DNA from: Gilliamella sp. Choc4-2
GTDB lineage: Bacteria; Pseudomonadota; Gammaproteobacteria; Enterobacterales; Orbaceae
Direction: 5' to 3'
Assembly (NCBI RefSeq): GCF_001690355.1
Contig: NZ_LZHG01000025.1
Coordinates: 1 to 56,000, forward strand
Length of the DNA: 56,000 nucleotides
In this document: one piece after another, positions 7,713-17,872 of the stretch
Numbering within the stretch: the first letter of the stretch is position 1
How the letters are laid out: each line of letters starts with the position of its first letter
Translations under genes and position numbers: made by a program
The notes under the pieces: generated by a model
The model's input: the letters and a program-made list of their open reading frames with translations, nothing else
Databases searched by the model: none
What the model was told of the DNA's origin: nothing

Positions 7713-9374
7713 ATGATAACTCAACTCACTATTAATAATTTTGCTATTGTGGATCAGCTTCTTGTCGATTTTACTTCGGGTATGACTGCTATTACCGGCG
7801 AAACGGGAGCGGGGAAGTCGATTGCTATTGATGCATTGGGATTATGTTTAGGTAATCGTTCTGATGCTTCATCTATTCGACATGGAGCTGATCGTGTTGA
7901 TATTTCTGCAAGTTTTTTACTTGATGATACGCATGCAGCTTTTGATTGGCTAAGCGAAAACCAACTTGATGAAGGTAATGAGTGCATTTTGCGACGAGTA
8001 ATTAATCAAGATGGGCGTTCTAAAGCGTTTATTAATGGTCGAGCTGTTCCTATTTCGCAATTAAAAGATTTGGGGCAAATGTTGATTCAAATTCATGGGC
8101 AACATGCGCATCAACGCCTGTTACGCAGTGATTATCAGCAGTTGTTGTTAAATCATTATATGAATGAATCAACACTACTTGCCCAAATGCATCAAGCCTA
8201 TAAGCAATGGAAAGAAGCAACACGGTTTTACCAGCAATACGAAATAACAAGGCAAGAGCGTGATGCGCATATGCAACTTTTGCAATATCAATTAAAAGAA
8301 CTTAATGAATTTTCGCCCATTGAGGGGGAATTTCAACAAATTGATGAAGAGTACAAACGGCTATCTAATAGCGAACAGTTAATTAATCTAAGCCAACAAT
8401 CAGTCATGCTATTAGATGAAGCTGATGATTATAATGTTAATAGCTTACTAAGTAGTGTAAAAAACAGCGTTCAAGAAATAGCTGAACTCGACCCTTGCTT
8501 AAATAGCGTTTATAACATGTTAGAAGAAGCCTCAATCCAAATTAAAGAGGCAAGTGATGAACTGCGCCACTATAGCGAGCGTTTAGAGCTCGATCCTGCT
8601 CGAGTCATGCAATTAGAACAGCGGCTATCTAAACAGATTGCTTTGGCGCGTAAACATCATGTTTCTCCCGAAGAATTACCAGATTTACATCAAACTTTGT
8701 TAGCTGAATTTAAACAAATTAATCAGCAAGATGAACAAAGTGAACAACTTAAAAATGATATTACTAAATACCATCAAATTGCCGTTGAAATTGCTACAAA
8801 ATTGCATCAAAAAAGATTAACGATAAGCAAAACATTAGCTAAAAAAGTCACCACTATTATGCATGAATTATCTATGCCTAATGGACAATTTAGTATCGAT
8901 ATTGCTTTTGACGAAAATCGATTAAATGAAGATGGCGCTGATCAAGTCACTTTTTTAGTTAGTACTAATGCAGGGCAAAGCCCCCAACCACTGGCTAAAG
9001 TTGCTTCGGGTGGGGAATTATCGCGTATTGCTTTGGCAATTCAAGTTTTAACTGCGCAAAAAATGGATACGCCAGCTTTAATCTTTGATGAAATCGATGT
9101 TGGGATCAGCGGTTCAACCGCCGCAAAAGTGGGGCAACTATTAAGGCAGCTTGGACAATCAACTCAAGTAATTACCGTTACTCATTTACCACAAGTTGCA
9201 GGACAAGCTAATCAACACTATTTTGTTAGCAAACAAACTAATGGTAAAAAAACCACTACAGATATGCAAAAATTAAACGAAAATGGGCGGTTAAACGAGT
9301 TAGCGAGATTATTAGGCGGCGATAAAATTACAGATGCAACATTAGCCAATGCGAAAGAGCTACTTATTATCTAA
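7713..9374 (+). CDS. recN: DNA repair protein RecN
   Basis: RecN is an SMC-like ATPase that acts in recombinational repair of double-strand breaks. The 553 residues show the ABC/SMC layout: Walker A GETGAGKS at residues 29-36, two central coiled-coil arms (about 150-380), and a C-terminal ABC signature ASGGELSR with Walker [14 protein letters not shown]. The length is normal. It is monocistronic behind a LexA box, so it should be induced by DNA damage. Confidence 0.96.
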   Translation: MITQLTINNFAIVDQLLVDFTSGMTAITGETGAGKSIAIDALGLCLGNRSDASSIRHGADRVDISASFLLDDTHAAFDWLSENQLDEGNECILRRVINQDGRSKAFINGRAVPISQLKDLGQMLIQIHGQHAHQRLLRSDYQQLLLNHYMNESTLLAQMHQAYKQWKEATRFYQQYEITRQERDAHMQLLQYQLKELNEFSPIEGEFQQIDEEYKRLSNSEQLINLSQQSVMLLDEADDYNVNSLLSSVKNSVQEIAELDPCLNSVYNMLEEASIQIKEASDELRHYSERLELDPARVMQLEQRLSKQIALARKHHVSPEELPDLHQTLLAEFKQINQQDEQSEQLKNDITKYHQIAVEIATKLHQKRLTISKTLAKKVTTIMHELSMPNGQFSIDIAFDENRLNEDGADQVTFLVSTNAGQSPQPLAKVASGGELSRIALAIQVLTAQKMDTPALIFDEIDVGISGSTAAKVGQLLRQLGQSTQVITVTHLPQVAGQANQHYFVSKQTNGKKTTTDMQKLNENGRLNELARLLGGDKITDATLANAKELLII

Positions 9375-9426
9375 CTTAATTGTGGTAATATAACGCTTTC
9401 ATTTTTGGTGTGAAGGAAGCATGATC

Positions 9427-10653
9427 ATGAGTCTATCGGGTAAACGTATTTTGTTAGGGATTACTGGTGGGATTGCCGCTTATAAATGTCCTGACCTTGT
9501 TCGCCATTTAAAAAAATCTGGCGCGCAAGTGCATGTAGTTTTGACAGATTCTGCTAGCCATTTTGTCACTAAAATGACGCTTCAAGCTGTTTCTGGCAAT
9601 CAGGTTTCTAGCGATCTCTTTGATCCATCGGCCGAGCTTTCTATGAGTCATATTGAACTTGCCAAATGGGCAGATTTAGTATTAATTGCGCCTGCAACCG
9701 CCAATATTATTGCTAAAATGGCAAATGGTATTGCCGATGATTTGTTATCAACAATTTGTTTAGCAACATCTTCGCCAATTGCTATTGCTCCGGCGATGAA
9801 TCAACAAATGTATAAAGCTGCCGCAACTCAACATAATTTATCTGTATTAGCGTCAAGAAATACCTTAATTTTAGGTCCAGACAGTGGTTTTCAAGCTTGC
9901 GGTGATGTTGGACCAGGACGTATGCTTGAGCCGCTCACTATTGTTGAGGAAATAACCGACTATTTTAAATCAACCTCAGCACTTTCAGATATATCAATTA
10001 CCATTACAGCAGGCCCAACAATCGAAGAAATCGATCCAGTTCGTTATATTAGTAATTACAGTTCAGGAAAAATGGGATTTGCAATTGCAAATGCCGCTGC
10101 TCAAATGGGTGCTAATGTCACATTAATTAGTGGACCAGTTCACTTACATACGCCGAATAGTGTCAACCGAATTGACGTTAAAAGTGCTAAACAGATGTAC
10201 GATGAAGCAATGAATCACGCTAAAAAATCAAATATTTTTATTTCTTGTGCCGCTGTTGCCGATTATCATGCTAAAACAATTGCGACACAAAAAATTAAAA
10301 AAACGGGTGATAACGATGAACTTGTGATTGAATTAGTTAAAAATCCCGATATTGTAGCTAATATTGCAGCACTAAAAACACATCGCCCTTTTGTGGTAGG
10401 GTTTGCCGCTGAAACTAATGATGTTAAAACTTATGCACTAAAAAAATTAACCGCAAAAAATTTAGATTTAATTTGTGCTAATGATGTTTCCGATAAAACC
10501 ATTGGCTTTAATTCCGATCAAAATGCATTAACACTGTATTGGCAAAATGGTGAGCAAACGTTACCATTAAGCAGTAAAAATCAATTAGCAACACAGTTAC
10601 TTCAAACTGTTATAACACGATATAAAGCGAGTCATGATGAAAAGAAAAATTGA
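9427..10653 (+). CDS. coaBC: Bifunctional phosphopantothenoylcysteine decarboxylase/synthetase
   Basis: It catalyses two steps of coenzyme A synthesis: joining 4'-phosphopantothenate with cysteine (CoaB) and decarboxylating the product with FMN (CoaC). Numbered from the ATG at 9427, the CoaC half has catalytic H75, the PAMN motif (122-125) and C158. The CoaB half follows, with [11 protein letters not shown] and the KIKKTGD loop. The ATG at 9421 is too close to the AAGGA site (9413-9417); the one at 9427 has normal 9-base spacing. The gene overlaps dut by 20 bases, as expected in a coaBC-dut-slmA operon. Confidence 0.95.
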   Translation: MSLSGKRILLGITGGIAAYKCPDLVRHLKKSGAQVHVVLTDSASHFVTKMTLQAVSGNQVSSDLFDPSAELSMSHIELAKWADLVLIAPATANIIAKMANGIADDLLSTICLATSSPIAIAPAMNQQMYKAAATQHNLSVLASRNTLILGPDSGFQACGDVGPGRMLEPLTIVEEITDYFKSTSALSDISITITAGPTIEEIDPVRYISNYSSGKMGFAIANAAAQMGANVTLISGPVHLHTPNSVNRIDVKSAKQMYDEAMNHAKKSNIFISCAAVADYHAKTIATQKIKKTGDNDELVIELVKNPDIVANIAALKTHRPFVVGFAAETNDVKTYALKKLTAKNLDLICANDVSDKTIGFNSDQNALTLYWQNGEQTLPLSSKNQLATQLLQTVITRYKASHDEKKN

Positions 10654-11095
10654 TATAAAAGTATTAGACAAACGTTTAGGTAACAAATTTCCTCTACCTA
10701 CTTATGCAACTGAAGGATCTGCAGGCATTGATTTAAGAGCAATGTTTGATAAAACAACCGAAATAAAACCAGGAGAAACTATCTTAACGCCGACTGGTTT
10801 ATCCATGCATATTGCTGATCCTAGTTTAGCTGCTTTAGTGTTACCGCGTTCAGGGCTTGGTTCAAAAAATGGTATTGTACTTGGTAATTTGGTGGGTTTG
10901 ATTGATTCAGATTATCAAGGACAACTATTTGTTCCTGTTTGGAATCGAAGCCAAACTCCTTTTGTGATTGAAGCAGGCGATCGAATTGCTCAACTAATCA
11001 TTGTTCCGGTTGTACAAGCCGAATTTAACATTGTTGATGAATTTGTTGAATCAGTACGAGGCGAAGGTGGTTTTGGACATTCGGGTAAAAAATGA
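10634..11095 (+). CDS. dut: dUTP diphosphatase
   Basis: It hydrolyses dUTP to dUMP and PPi, keeping uracil out of DNA and supplying dUMP for thymidylate. The 153 residues carry the trimeric dUTPase motifs: [36 protein letters not shown] and the C-terminal [10 protein letters not shown] that closes over the active site. It starts inside the end of coaBC and shares an ATGA with slmA, so the three genes are translationally coupled, as in E. coli. Confidence 0.97.
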   Translation: MMKRKIDIKVLDKRLGNKFPLPTYATEGSAGIDLRAMFDKTTEIKPGETILTPTGLSMHIADPSLAALVLPRSGLGSKNGIVLGNLVGLIDSDYQGQLFVPVWNRSQTPFVIEAGDRIAQLIIVPVVQAEFNIVDEFVESVRGEGGFGHSGKK

Positions 11096-11685
11096 TCGTG
11101 AGTAGCAAAAATAGAAATCGCAAAGAAGATATCTTACAAGCATTGGCAAAAATGCTTGAATCTAATGAAGGCACTCAAAGAATAACTACAGCCAAATTAG
11201 CTGCAACAGTAGGTGTTTCTGAAGCAGCTTTATATCGACATTTTCCGAGTAAAACAAAAATGTTTGAAAGTTTAATTGTCTATATTGAAGATATCTTGTT
11301 ATCCCGTATAAATGTGATCATGCATGAAGAGCCAAATACATTTACTCGGTTACAACTTATTCTTGCTTTGATATTAGGATTTTCTGAAAAGAACCCAGGA
11401 TTAACCAGAATTATGACTGGGCACGCATTAATGTTTGAGCAAGATCAGTTACAAGAACGTATTAACCAGCTATTTGAACGAATTGAAACTCAAATTAAAC
11501 AAGTTTTACGTGAGCGAAAAATTCGTGAAGGTGTTGCCTTCATAACTGATGAACGTATTTTATCTAGCCAATTATTAGCTTTTTGCGAGGGAATGATGGC
11601 ACGTTATTCTCGTTCAGGTTTTAAATATCTACCAACAACTAATTTTGATATACGTTGGAATTTATTAGCCAAGCAACTGCTTTAA
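11092..11685 (+). CDS. slmA: Nucleoid occlusion factor SlmA
   Basis: SlmA is a TetR-fold DNA-binding protein that blocks FtsZ ring assembly over the chromosome. Residues about 28-55 form the helix-turn-helix ([20 protein letters not shown]), and the rest matches SlmA ([20 protein letters not shown]). The length of 197 is typical. The start overlaps the dut stop (ATGA); a GTG two codons on is an alternative. Partner genes dut and coaBC match the E. coli neighbourhood. Confidence 0.94.
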   Translation: MIVSSKNRNRKEDILQALAKMLESNEGTQRITTAKLAATVGVSEAALYRHFPSKTKMFESLIVYIEDILLSRINVIMHEEPNTFTRLQLILALILGFSEKNPGLTRIMTGHALMFEQDQLQERINQLFERIETQIKQVLRERKIREGVAFITDERILSSQLLAFCEGMMARYSRSGFKYLPTTNFDIRWNLLAKQLL

Positions 11686-11747
11686 CCAATTTCATAATTA
11701 AATTCTTTAATAAAAAATTTTTATTACCTATTGATGAGGATAATAAT

Positions 11748-12581
11748 ATGAATTTTGAAGATTTTTTAAATTATACTCTTTCATTTATCAAAAAATATGA
11801 TGGGGTAGTATTTAGCTATATCGCTCATTTTTGCTTTGCTATTATTATTTTTGTTATTGGTAGAACCATCGCTAAATTTATTAGTAACCAATTAAAAAGA
11901 ATATTAACAAATCGGCATGTCGATCCAACTGTTGTTAAATTTGTCAGTGCTTTATCATACTATGCAACCTTTTTAGTGACATTGGTTGCTGTTTTAGGTC
12001 AATTAGGGGTACAAACAGCCTCAATTGTTGCTGTTATCGGTGCTGCTGGTTTAGCGATTGGTTTAGCATTACAAGGCTCGCTATCTAACTTTGCAGCTGG
12101 TGTTATTTTAATTATTTTTCGTCCATTTAAAGTGGGTGAAATGGTCGTTATCAATAGCCAGCAAGGGATTATTGATTCTATCCAAATTTTTTCAACTTCT
12201 ATTGTTACACCCACTAATGAACTAGTGGTGATCCCTAATAGCCAGGTAGTTAGTGCCAATATTATTAACTATACACGTTTGCCTGAAAGGCGTTTAGATC
12301 TGGTAATAAATGTTAGTTATAACTCAGATATTCAAAAAGTTTATCAAGTATTAAAACAAGCAGTTGATAAAACTAATAATATATTAACTTCAAAAGAGCC
12401 TACCATTCGATTAGATGTTTTAGATGCTTCTTCAATGAATTTTAATGTTTTAGTTTGGACATTAAATGAAAATTATGGAGTAGTAAAAGGTAAGTTGCTT
12501 GAAAATATCAAAAATGGATTAACTGAAAATAATATCGATATTCCATATCCAACAATGGATGTAAACCTGAAGTCTAAGTAA
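11748..12581 (+). CDS. mscS: Small-conductance mechanosensitive channel (MscS family)
   Basis: It is an inner-membrane channel that opens under tension to release solutes on osmotic downshock. The 277 residues have three membrane segments (about 20-42, 58-80, 85-120). The pore helix is the Gly/Ala-rich stretch AAGLAIGLALQGSLSNFAAG, followed by FRPFKVGE and the cytoplasmic beta domain (VTPTNELVVIPN). The start was set at ATG 11748, behind GAGGA. The longer frame from 11655 runs inside slmA and has no family match. It follows slmA by 62 bp and may be co-transcribed. Confidence 0.9.
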   Translation: MNFEDFLNYTLSFIKKYDGVVFSYIAHFCFAIIIFVIGRTIAKFISNQLKRILTNRHVDPTVVKFVSALSYYATFLVTLVAVLGQLGVQTASIVAVIGAAGLAIGLALQGSLSNFAAGVILIIFRPFKVGEMVVINSQQGIIDSIQIFSTSIVTPTNELVVIPNSQVVSANIINYTRLPERRLDLVINVSYNSDIQKVYQVLKQAVDKTNNILTSKEPTIRLDVLDASSMNFNVLVWTLNENYGVVKGKLLENIKNGLTENNIDIPYPTMDVNLKSK

Positions 12582-12592
12582 CAGTTTATTAA

Positions 12593-12623
12593 AAACTTCA
12601 TTGATCCGTTTCAATAGAAGTTT
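12593..12623. terminator. Hairpin between convergent mscS and cysE
   Basis: AAACTTCATTGA pairs with the complement TCAATAGAAGTTT, with one bulged base around a short loop. A-rich and T-rich flanks on both sides fit a bidirectional intrinsic terminator for the two convergent genes. Confidence 0.6.
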
Positions 12624-12642
12624 ATTTATCATTTATTAGCAA

Positions 12643-13437
12643 TTAAATATCTTGATCCATATTTAACGCCGGTTTTTCACAATCTGGACAACCAACAACT
12701 GTTGCTGGCACACCAGCAACAGTTGTATGCTGCGGTACATGATCTAATACGACAGATCCTGCTCCAATTTTAGCACCTTTGCCTATTTCAATATTACCTA
12801 AAATCGTTGAATGAGCTCCAATCATCACTCCTTCACGAATTTTTGGATGGCGATCACCATTTTCTTTACCCGTTCCGCCTAATGTAACCGATTGTAAAAT
12901 AGAAACATCATTTTCAATTACCACCGTTTCTCCAATCACAATACCTGTTGCGTGATCAAACATTACTCCACAGCCAATTTTTGCCGCAGGGTGAATATCA
13001 ACGCCAAATACAATCGCAATTTGGCTTTGTAAAAAAACCGCCAATGACTTACGATTTTGCTTCCAAAGCCAATGTGCAATTCGATAAGCTTGCAAGGATA
13101 AAAATCCTTTGTAATAAAGAAGTGGTGTTGAATAATAATTAGTGGCCGGGTCGCGAATATAAACAGCCATGATATCGCATATAGCTGACTGAATAATATT
13201 TTGGTCCGCTTGATAAGCCTGCCTAGCAATTTCACGAATTTCAATAGCGGGCATAACCTGAGAAACAAGTTTATTAGCTAAAATATAGCTTAAAGCACTA
13301 CCCAAATTTTCATGATTGAGTAAAGTTGCATGGAAATAACTAGCTAGCATCGGCTCGCTTTCAACTAACTCTGAGGCTTCTTGTCGAATGGTTTGCCATA
13401 ACATTTCTGGTTTCACAGCTATTTTTTTATCGTTCAC
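12643..13437 (-). CDS. cysE: Serine O-acetyltransferase
   Basis: It acetylates serine with acetyl-CoA, the first committed step of cysteine synthesis. The 264 residues have the N-terminal helical domain (about 1-140) and a left-handed beta-helix of hexapeptide repeats (about 145-245). The active-site stretch DIHPAAKIGCGVMFDHATG carries the catalytic His, and GGTGKENGDRHPKI follows. The C-terminal tail ends in DQDI, the type of tail that binds CysK. It is a single gene, convergent with mscS. Confidence 0.95.
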   Translation of the reverse strand: MNDKKIAVKPEMLWQTIRQEASELVESEPMLASYFHATLLNHENLGSALSYILANKLVSQVMPAIEIREIARQAYQADQNIIQSAICDIMAVYIRDPATNYYSTPLLYYKGFLSLQAYRIAHWLWKQNRKSLAVFLQSQIAIVFGVDIHPAAKIGCGVMFDHATGIVIGETVVIENDVSILQSVTLGGTGKENGDRHPKIREGVMIGAHSTILGNIEIGKGAKIGAGSVVLDHVPQHTTVAGVPATVVGCPDCEKPALNMDQDI

Positions 13438-13585
13438 TACAACTCCCTATACATATTAACTAAAATTATTAATATTGTTTCGCAAACTTTCCTTATAAGC
13501 AAGGATTGTATTGATTTAACATCAATAAAAATAAAAATGGAAACTATATGTCCCCATTTTTATAATTATTAGAGCTAATTTAAAA

Positions 13586-14830
13586 TTATTGTTGTTTTGC
13601 TTTTTTCTCGTCACTTAAAGTAAATATAGCTATTATCGAAGTAATCAAAACAACACCAGCAAGCACATAAAATGTTGTCGCATATCCTGTATTATCAAAT
13701 AATTTACCCACAAACCATGACAACACAATAACGCCAAGATTTGATGAAATATTAAAACCAACTAAATAAAGTGTAGCAGATAACCGAGCATCAAAATTAC
13801 CTACAATATATTTAAACATCGCCAAAATAAATAATGGAATTTCAATTGCATGAAATAACTTAACGAATGATATCAGATAAATATTATCTAACGTTGCAGA
13901 TAATGCAATTCGGCAAATCATAACTAGTGCAGCAACTAATAGCGATTTTTTAGCCCCCATTTTGTGAATAAAATAAGGAGCAATAATCATACAAGTTGCT
14001 TCTAAAAAGACTTGGAAGGAATTTAAATAACCGTAAATTTGATAGCCATCTTCTGGTTTTTCAAAAAAACCAGTATAAAAATTAGGAAATAACTGCTGAT
14101 CATAGATAGTATAAAAACTATAAGTACCAATAACAAAAAACACAAACAACCAAAATTTTTTCAAACCAAACAACGATAAAATTTCACCCATTGTTGGTAT
14201 AGTCGTTGTTTTTTCTACTAAAGCAGTATCGTTATTTTCAGTTGGTGATGCTTGATATTGTTTTGGCTTAAATATCATATTAATGGTAAAAAAGATAACC
14301 GCAACACCCGACGCCATCCAAAAGTTAATATGAGGATCAATGCCAAATAAAATACCGGCAACAAACGTGGCAGCAGCATAACCAAATGATCCCCAAAAAC
14401 GAGCAGGACCAAATTCAAAGCCAAATAATCGACTAATACGTTCAATAAAAGAGTCAATCAAAGCACTACCTGAAATAAAGCTAGCACTTAAAACGGGTGC
14501 TCCGAAACAAACACCCCAAATAAAATCATTTTTTAATAAAGGCTCATACACATAAATTAAAAAAGGACCAATAAGAACCATGATAATACTTTGGAAGGTC
14601 ACTACCGCTTTACCTATTTGTAATTTATCTTGAATAATGCCATAGAAAATCATGAAAAACATGGCCGCGGCAGAATTAGCCGCATAAACAATACCTAACT
14701 GCTCACCGGATAAGTCAATTTTACTTTTTAACCAAATTGCGTAAAAAGACCACCACATCGACCACGCAGCATAAAAGGTAATAAGGTAACCAGACGAGAA
14801 CCAATAGTTTCTATTTTTTATCATATTCAT
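13586..14830 (-). CDS. cscB: Sucrose:H+ symporter (LacY/CscB family)
   Basis: It imports sucrose with protons across the inner membrane. The 414 residues resemble E. coli CscB throughout: WSMWWSFYAIWLK in helix 1, MIFYGIIQDKL, IYVYEPLLKNDF, FARFWGSFGYA-like segment, QQLFPNFYTGFFE and YGYLNSFQVFLEA. Twelve membrane segments are apparent. It is divergent from the LacI-type repressor gene, and a LacI-type operator sits in between. The substrate call rests on this match plus the adjacent invertase and fructokinase. Confidence 0.88.
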   Translation of the reverse strand: MNMIKNRNYWFSSGYLITFYAAWSMWWSFYAIWLKSKIDLSGEQLGIVYAANSAAAMFFMIFYGIIQDKLQIGKAVVTFQSIIMVLIGPFLIYVYEPLLKNDFIWGVCFGAPVLSASFISGSALIDSFIERISRLFGFEFGPARFWGSFGYAAATFVAGILFGIDPHINFWMASGVAVIFFTINMIFKPKQYQASPTENNDTALVEKTTTIPTMGEILSLFGLKKFWLFVFFVIGTYSFYTIYDQQLFPNFYTGFFEKPEDGYQIYGYLNSFQVFLEATCMIIAPYFIHKMGAKKSLLVAALVMICRIALSATLDNIYLISFVKLFHAIEIPLFILAMFKYIVGNFDARLSATLYLVGFNISSNLGVIVLSWFVGKLFDNTGYATTFYVLAGVVLITSIIAIFTLSDEKKAKQQ

Positions 14831-14866
14831 GTTTATTACTCTTATATTGTTGAAATATCGAATAAG

Positions 14867-14878
14867 TTTAACGTTAAC
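14867..14878. promoter_or_regulatory. LacI-type operator between cscB and cscR
   Basis: The palindrome TTAACGTTAA lies 37 bases upstream of cscB and upstream of cscR. The same palindrome occurs twice upstream of cscA (17619-17630 and 17677-17687), which marks it as the likely CscR site. A poorer TTAACAT half-site follows at about 14888. Confidence 0.75.
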
Positions 14879-15040
14879 ATGCTAATATTAACATTATTGC
14901 CATATTTGATACGAAATAGATAGAACCAATTATCATAAATGTTACTTACCTCACACTTTTTATCATTTCTATTTGTGATATCATCATGCATAGTAATGAT
15001 TGATAATCATTTTTATCTTGTAAAACAAGAGGATTTAACT

Positions 15041-16045
15041 ATGGCTTCACTTAAGGATGTTGCAAAGCTAGCTTCTGTTTCATTAATGACGGTTTCACGC
15101 GCAATAAATAATCCTGAAAAATTAAATAAAGAAACTTACAAACGCGTTAAACAAGCTATTAAGCACCTTAATTACGTACCTGACTTATCGGCAAGAAAGA
15201 TTCGTGGTGATAAATCAGGACCAAGTGCAATTGGTGTTTTGGCATTAGAAACAGCAATGACACCATTTTCGGTAGAATTACTACAAGCCATAGAAAAGAC
15301 CGCACAAAATCATGGATGGAATACCTTTATTGTTAATTTATTTGATGATAAAGATGCCGATCATGCCATTAATACCCTACTGTCATATCGCCCTGACGGT
15401 ATCATCTATACAACAATGGGATTAAAAAAAGTTGAACTACCTGAAAAGTTATTAGATAAAAACGTTGTATTAGCTAATTGCATAAGCGATTCAAAACAAC
15501 TCGCTTGCTACATTCCAAATGACTATTTGGGTCAATATCAAGCCATGCAACAAGTAATAAAGAAAGGCTATAAAAAACCATTATGCATCTATTTATCAGA
15601 AACCACATTAGCAGGAAAAACTAGACGTAAAGCTGTTGAGCAAGCGTGGTTAGATGCCGGTTACAATTTAAATGAGATTACTAGTTACCATACCTCAACT
15701 TTATCAGATGATCTTGCTCAAGAATATATGATGACGGTTGATATACTCAAACAGCATTGTAATAAAAAACCCGATTTTGATGTATTAATTTGTGGTAATG
15801 ATCGAATAGCTTTTGTTGCTTATCAATATTTACTCGGTCAAGGACTTCATATTCCTTCTGATGTGGCTGTATTAGGTTACGATAACATGGTAGGTACTGG
15901 TGAACTATTTTATCCACCACTGACAACAGTGCAATTGCCTCATTATGAGATTGGAGAACAAGCAGCTTTACATATAATTAATAACAAAAACCAAAAACAG
16001 ATAATACAGGTAGCATCACCTTATTTAGAAAGGAATTCATTATAG
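15041..16045 (+). CDS. cscR: LacI-family sucrose operon repressor
   Basis: It is a DNA-binding repressor with a sugar-binding domain, presumably released by sucrose or fructose. The 334 residues start MASLKDVAKLASVSLMTVSR, a typical LacI helix-turn-helix plus hinge. A periplasmic-binding-protein-like core follows (YRPDGIIYTTM, FDVLICGNDRIAF). The start is the ATG at 15041 behind AAGAGGA. The frame extends upstream to 14939, but LacI proteins begin at this helix-turn-helix. It is divergent from cscB and convergent with cscA, and shared operators suggest autoregulation. Confidence 0.88.
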   Translation: MASLKDVAKLASVSLMTVSRAINNPEKLNKETYKRVKQAIKHLNYVPDLSARKIRGDKSGPSAIGVLALETAMTPFSVELLQAIEKTAQNHGWNTFIVNLFDDKDADHAINTLLSYRPDGIIYTTMGLKKVELPEKLLDKNVVLANCISDSKQLACYIPNDYLGQYQAMQQVIKKGYKKPLCIYLSETTLAGKTRRKAVEQAWLDAGYNLNEITSYHTSTLSDDLAQEYMMTVDILKQHCNKKPDFDVLICGNDRIAFVAYQYLLGQGLHIPSDVAVLGYDNMVGTGELFYPPLTTVQLPHYEIGEQAALHIINNKNQKQIIQVASPYLERNSL

Positions 16046-16053
16046 CTTACTTA

Positions 16054-16079
16054 AATTGACCGCCAAATGGCGATCAATT
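16054..16079. terminator. Hairpin between convergent cscR and cscA
   Basis: AATTGACCGCC and GGCGATCAATT form an 11-bp stem with one mismatch around a 4-base loop. There is no strong U tract, so it may act as a weak or bidirectional terminator. Confidence 0.5.
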
Positions 16080-16089
16080 CAATCATCAA

Positions 16090-17559
16090 TTACGCATAAA
16101 TAGATTTTAACTGCCAGCTATCTACTTTTGTTATTTTGGCGCTACCATTTTCAGCAAATAAATTAACTACTCGCTCTGCTGGTAATTTTGGATAGATACG
16201 GCTTGAAAGGCTATATAAATCACCATTAACAAATACTTCTACAGATGAAGCATCAACATACACATGTAAAGTTAATTTTTGGCTCTCTGGTAATGGTACG
16301 CTACGATAACCAGTTAATTCAAGACCAGATAAACTACGATCAAGAACAATACGATTAGATTGTAAATCAACATATAGTAATGTTGCTTGTTTACCATTTT
16401 CAGTGGCTGCAAGTTGCAAACCAAAACGCTCAGCATCACTTTCTTTTAGATCAAATTCAACACAAAGTTCACAACAAATTGACTCAATATTGGTATTTTT
16501 AAGCTCACTATTGAGTATTATTTCATCAAATGATTTTGGCTTTTCGCGCAATGCTTCAAGTTCCTTTATTGGGCGATTTTTGACTTTATTATCTTGATCT
16601 AAAATCAGTTCACGAGGAAGTGTAAATGCGCCTGCCCATTTATCTTTTTTGCTTGGCATGGCTGACTGCCACATATCCATCCAAGCAAAAATAATACGAC
16701 GTCCATCAGCGGCAAGAAATGATTGCGGTGCATAAAAATCGTGTCCAAAATCCATTTCTTGAAAGGGTTTAACTATTGAAAATTGCTGCCCAGGTTGCCA
16801 ATTACCTACTATATAGCCTGATTGGAATTGATTACGATACTGATAACCTTTTGCTTTCAACCCTTGTGGTGAAAACATCAAAACCCATTTATCACCAAGT
16901 GGAAAAAAATCAGGGCATTCAAGCATATAAACATCTGGATCGATATCACTCACTACAACATGATCCAATTGCCATTCATTTAAATCATCAGATCTAAATA
17001 GTAAAACTTGACCAACATTATTTGGCGTTCTTTGACCAACAACCATCCACCATTTACCATCTTGTTGCCACACTTTAGGATCGCGAAAGTGCATTACTCC
17101 GTCTTGGGGGATAAGTACTGTGCCTTGCTTTTCAAAATGAATGCCATCTTTACTAGTTGCAAGACATTGGCTTTGTCGAATCTGTTCATCATAACCTTGG
17201 CCACTCAACCATATATGACCAGTATAAATTAAGCATAACTCACCATTATTATCTACGGCCGATCCAGAAAAACAGCCTGACTTATCAAATTCTTGATCGG
17301 GAGCAATAGCTATTGGCAACCTTCGCCATGTGATTAAATCATCACTAACAGCATGTCCCCAATGCATTGGTCCCCAATTTTCATCATAAGGATGATGCTG
17401 ATAAAAGGCATGATATTGACCTTTAAAATAAATCAAACCGTTAGGATCATTCATCCAACCAGCTGGTGGAGCTAAATGAAAATGTGGATAATATTGTTTA
17501 TTCATTGCTTTTTCTAAATTTTTAACAGCTAGATTGGCTTTATCAATAGCAGTAGACAT
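16090..17559 (-). CDS. cscA: Sucrose hydrolase / invertase (GH32)
   Basis: It splits sucrose or sucrose-6-phosphate into glucose and fructose units in the cytoplasm; there is no signal peptide. The 489 residues have the GH32 five-bladed propeller followed by a beta-sandwich. The nucleophile is D38 in WMNDPNG, the transition-state Asp is D160 in FRDPK, and the acid/base is E214 in ECPD. The ATG at 17559 follows an AAGGGG site; a TTG at 17580 would add seven residues. With a CscB-type permease and no PTS gene nearby, free sucrose is the likelier substrate. Confidence 0.92.
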   Translation of the reverse strand: MSTAIDKANLAVKNLEKAMNKQYYPHFHLAPPAGWMNDPNGLIYFKGQYHAFYQHHPYDENWGPMHWGHAVSDDLITWRRLPIAIAPDQEFDKSGCFSGSAVDNNGELCLIYTGHIWLSGQGYDEQIRQSQCLATSKDGIHFEKQGTVLIPQDGVMHFRDPKVWQQDGKWWMVVGQRTPNNVGQVLLFRSDDLNEWQLDHVVVSDIDPDVYMLECPDFFPLGDKWVLMFSPQGLKAKGYQYRNQFQSGYIVGNWQPGQQFSIVKPFQEMDFGHDFYAPQSFLAADGRRIIFAWMDMWQSAMPSKKDKWAGAFTLPRELILDQDNKVKNRPIKELEALREKPKSFDEIILNSELKNTNIESICCELCVEFDLKESDAERFGLQLAATENGKQATLLYVDLQSNRIVLDRSLSGLELTGYRSVPLPESQKLTLHVYVDASSVEVFVNGDLYSLSSRIYPKLPAERVVNLFAENGSAKITKVDSWQLKSIYA

Positions 17560-17618
17560 AAAAACCCCTTTTTTATCCAATATTAGATACCTTTATTTAA
17601 TAGTATCTTAATTTAATT

Positions 17619-17630
17619 GTTAACGTTAAC
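17619..17630. promoter_or_regulatory. LacI-type operator proximal to cscA
   Basis: GTTAACGTTAAC is a perfect 12-bp palindrome 60 bases upstream of the cscA start. With the site at 17677 it flanks a CRP site, so repressor bound at both could loop over the activator site. Confidence 0.8.
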
Positions 17631-17655
17631 TGTTAATGAAATTAGCGATAAAATA

Positions 17656-17671
17656 TGTGATGATAGTCACA
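17656..17671. promoter_or_regulatory. CRP (cAMP receptor protein) binding site
   Basis: TGTGATGATAGTCACA matches the CRP consensus TGTGA-N6-TCACA exactly. It lies between cscA and cscK, about 97 bases upstream of cscA, and flanked by two LacI-type operators. This predicts catabolite control of the sucrose genes. Confidence 0.9.
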
Positions 17672-17676
17672 TATTT

Positions 17677-17687
17677 TTAACGTTAAC
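17677..17687. promoter_or_regulatory. Second LacI-type operator in cscA-cscK interval
   Basis: TTAACGTTAAC repeats the palindrome found near cscA and cscB. It is 58 bp centre to centre from the 17619 site. The stretch from here to the cscK start (17688-17872) also holds a TATACT at 17830-17835, a possible -10 for cscK. Confidence 0.78.
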
Positions 17688-17872
17688 AATGAATTTTTTG
17701 TCAAATGATTTAGTCTATGGCGGACTTTTAAAAAATGACTATTATAAATTCAACAACAGATTAACTATTAATGACTTTACTAAAAAGTAAAAAGATGACA
17801 TATTTCAAAAAACTCAAGTAATCTGTCACTATACTAGATTACCGCAGTAACTAACTATAATCGAGTTAAAAA

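Noticed and set aside
11655-11747. N-terminal extension of the MscS channel
   Set aside because: It overlaps slmA coding sequence and lacks a ribosome-binding site; ATG 11748 follows GAGGA.
14939-15040. N-terminal extension of the LacI-type repressor
   Set aside because: The helix-turn-helix should be at the very N-terminus, and the ATG at 15041 has a good ribosome-binding site.
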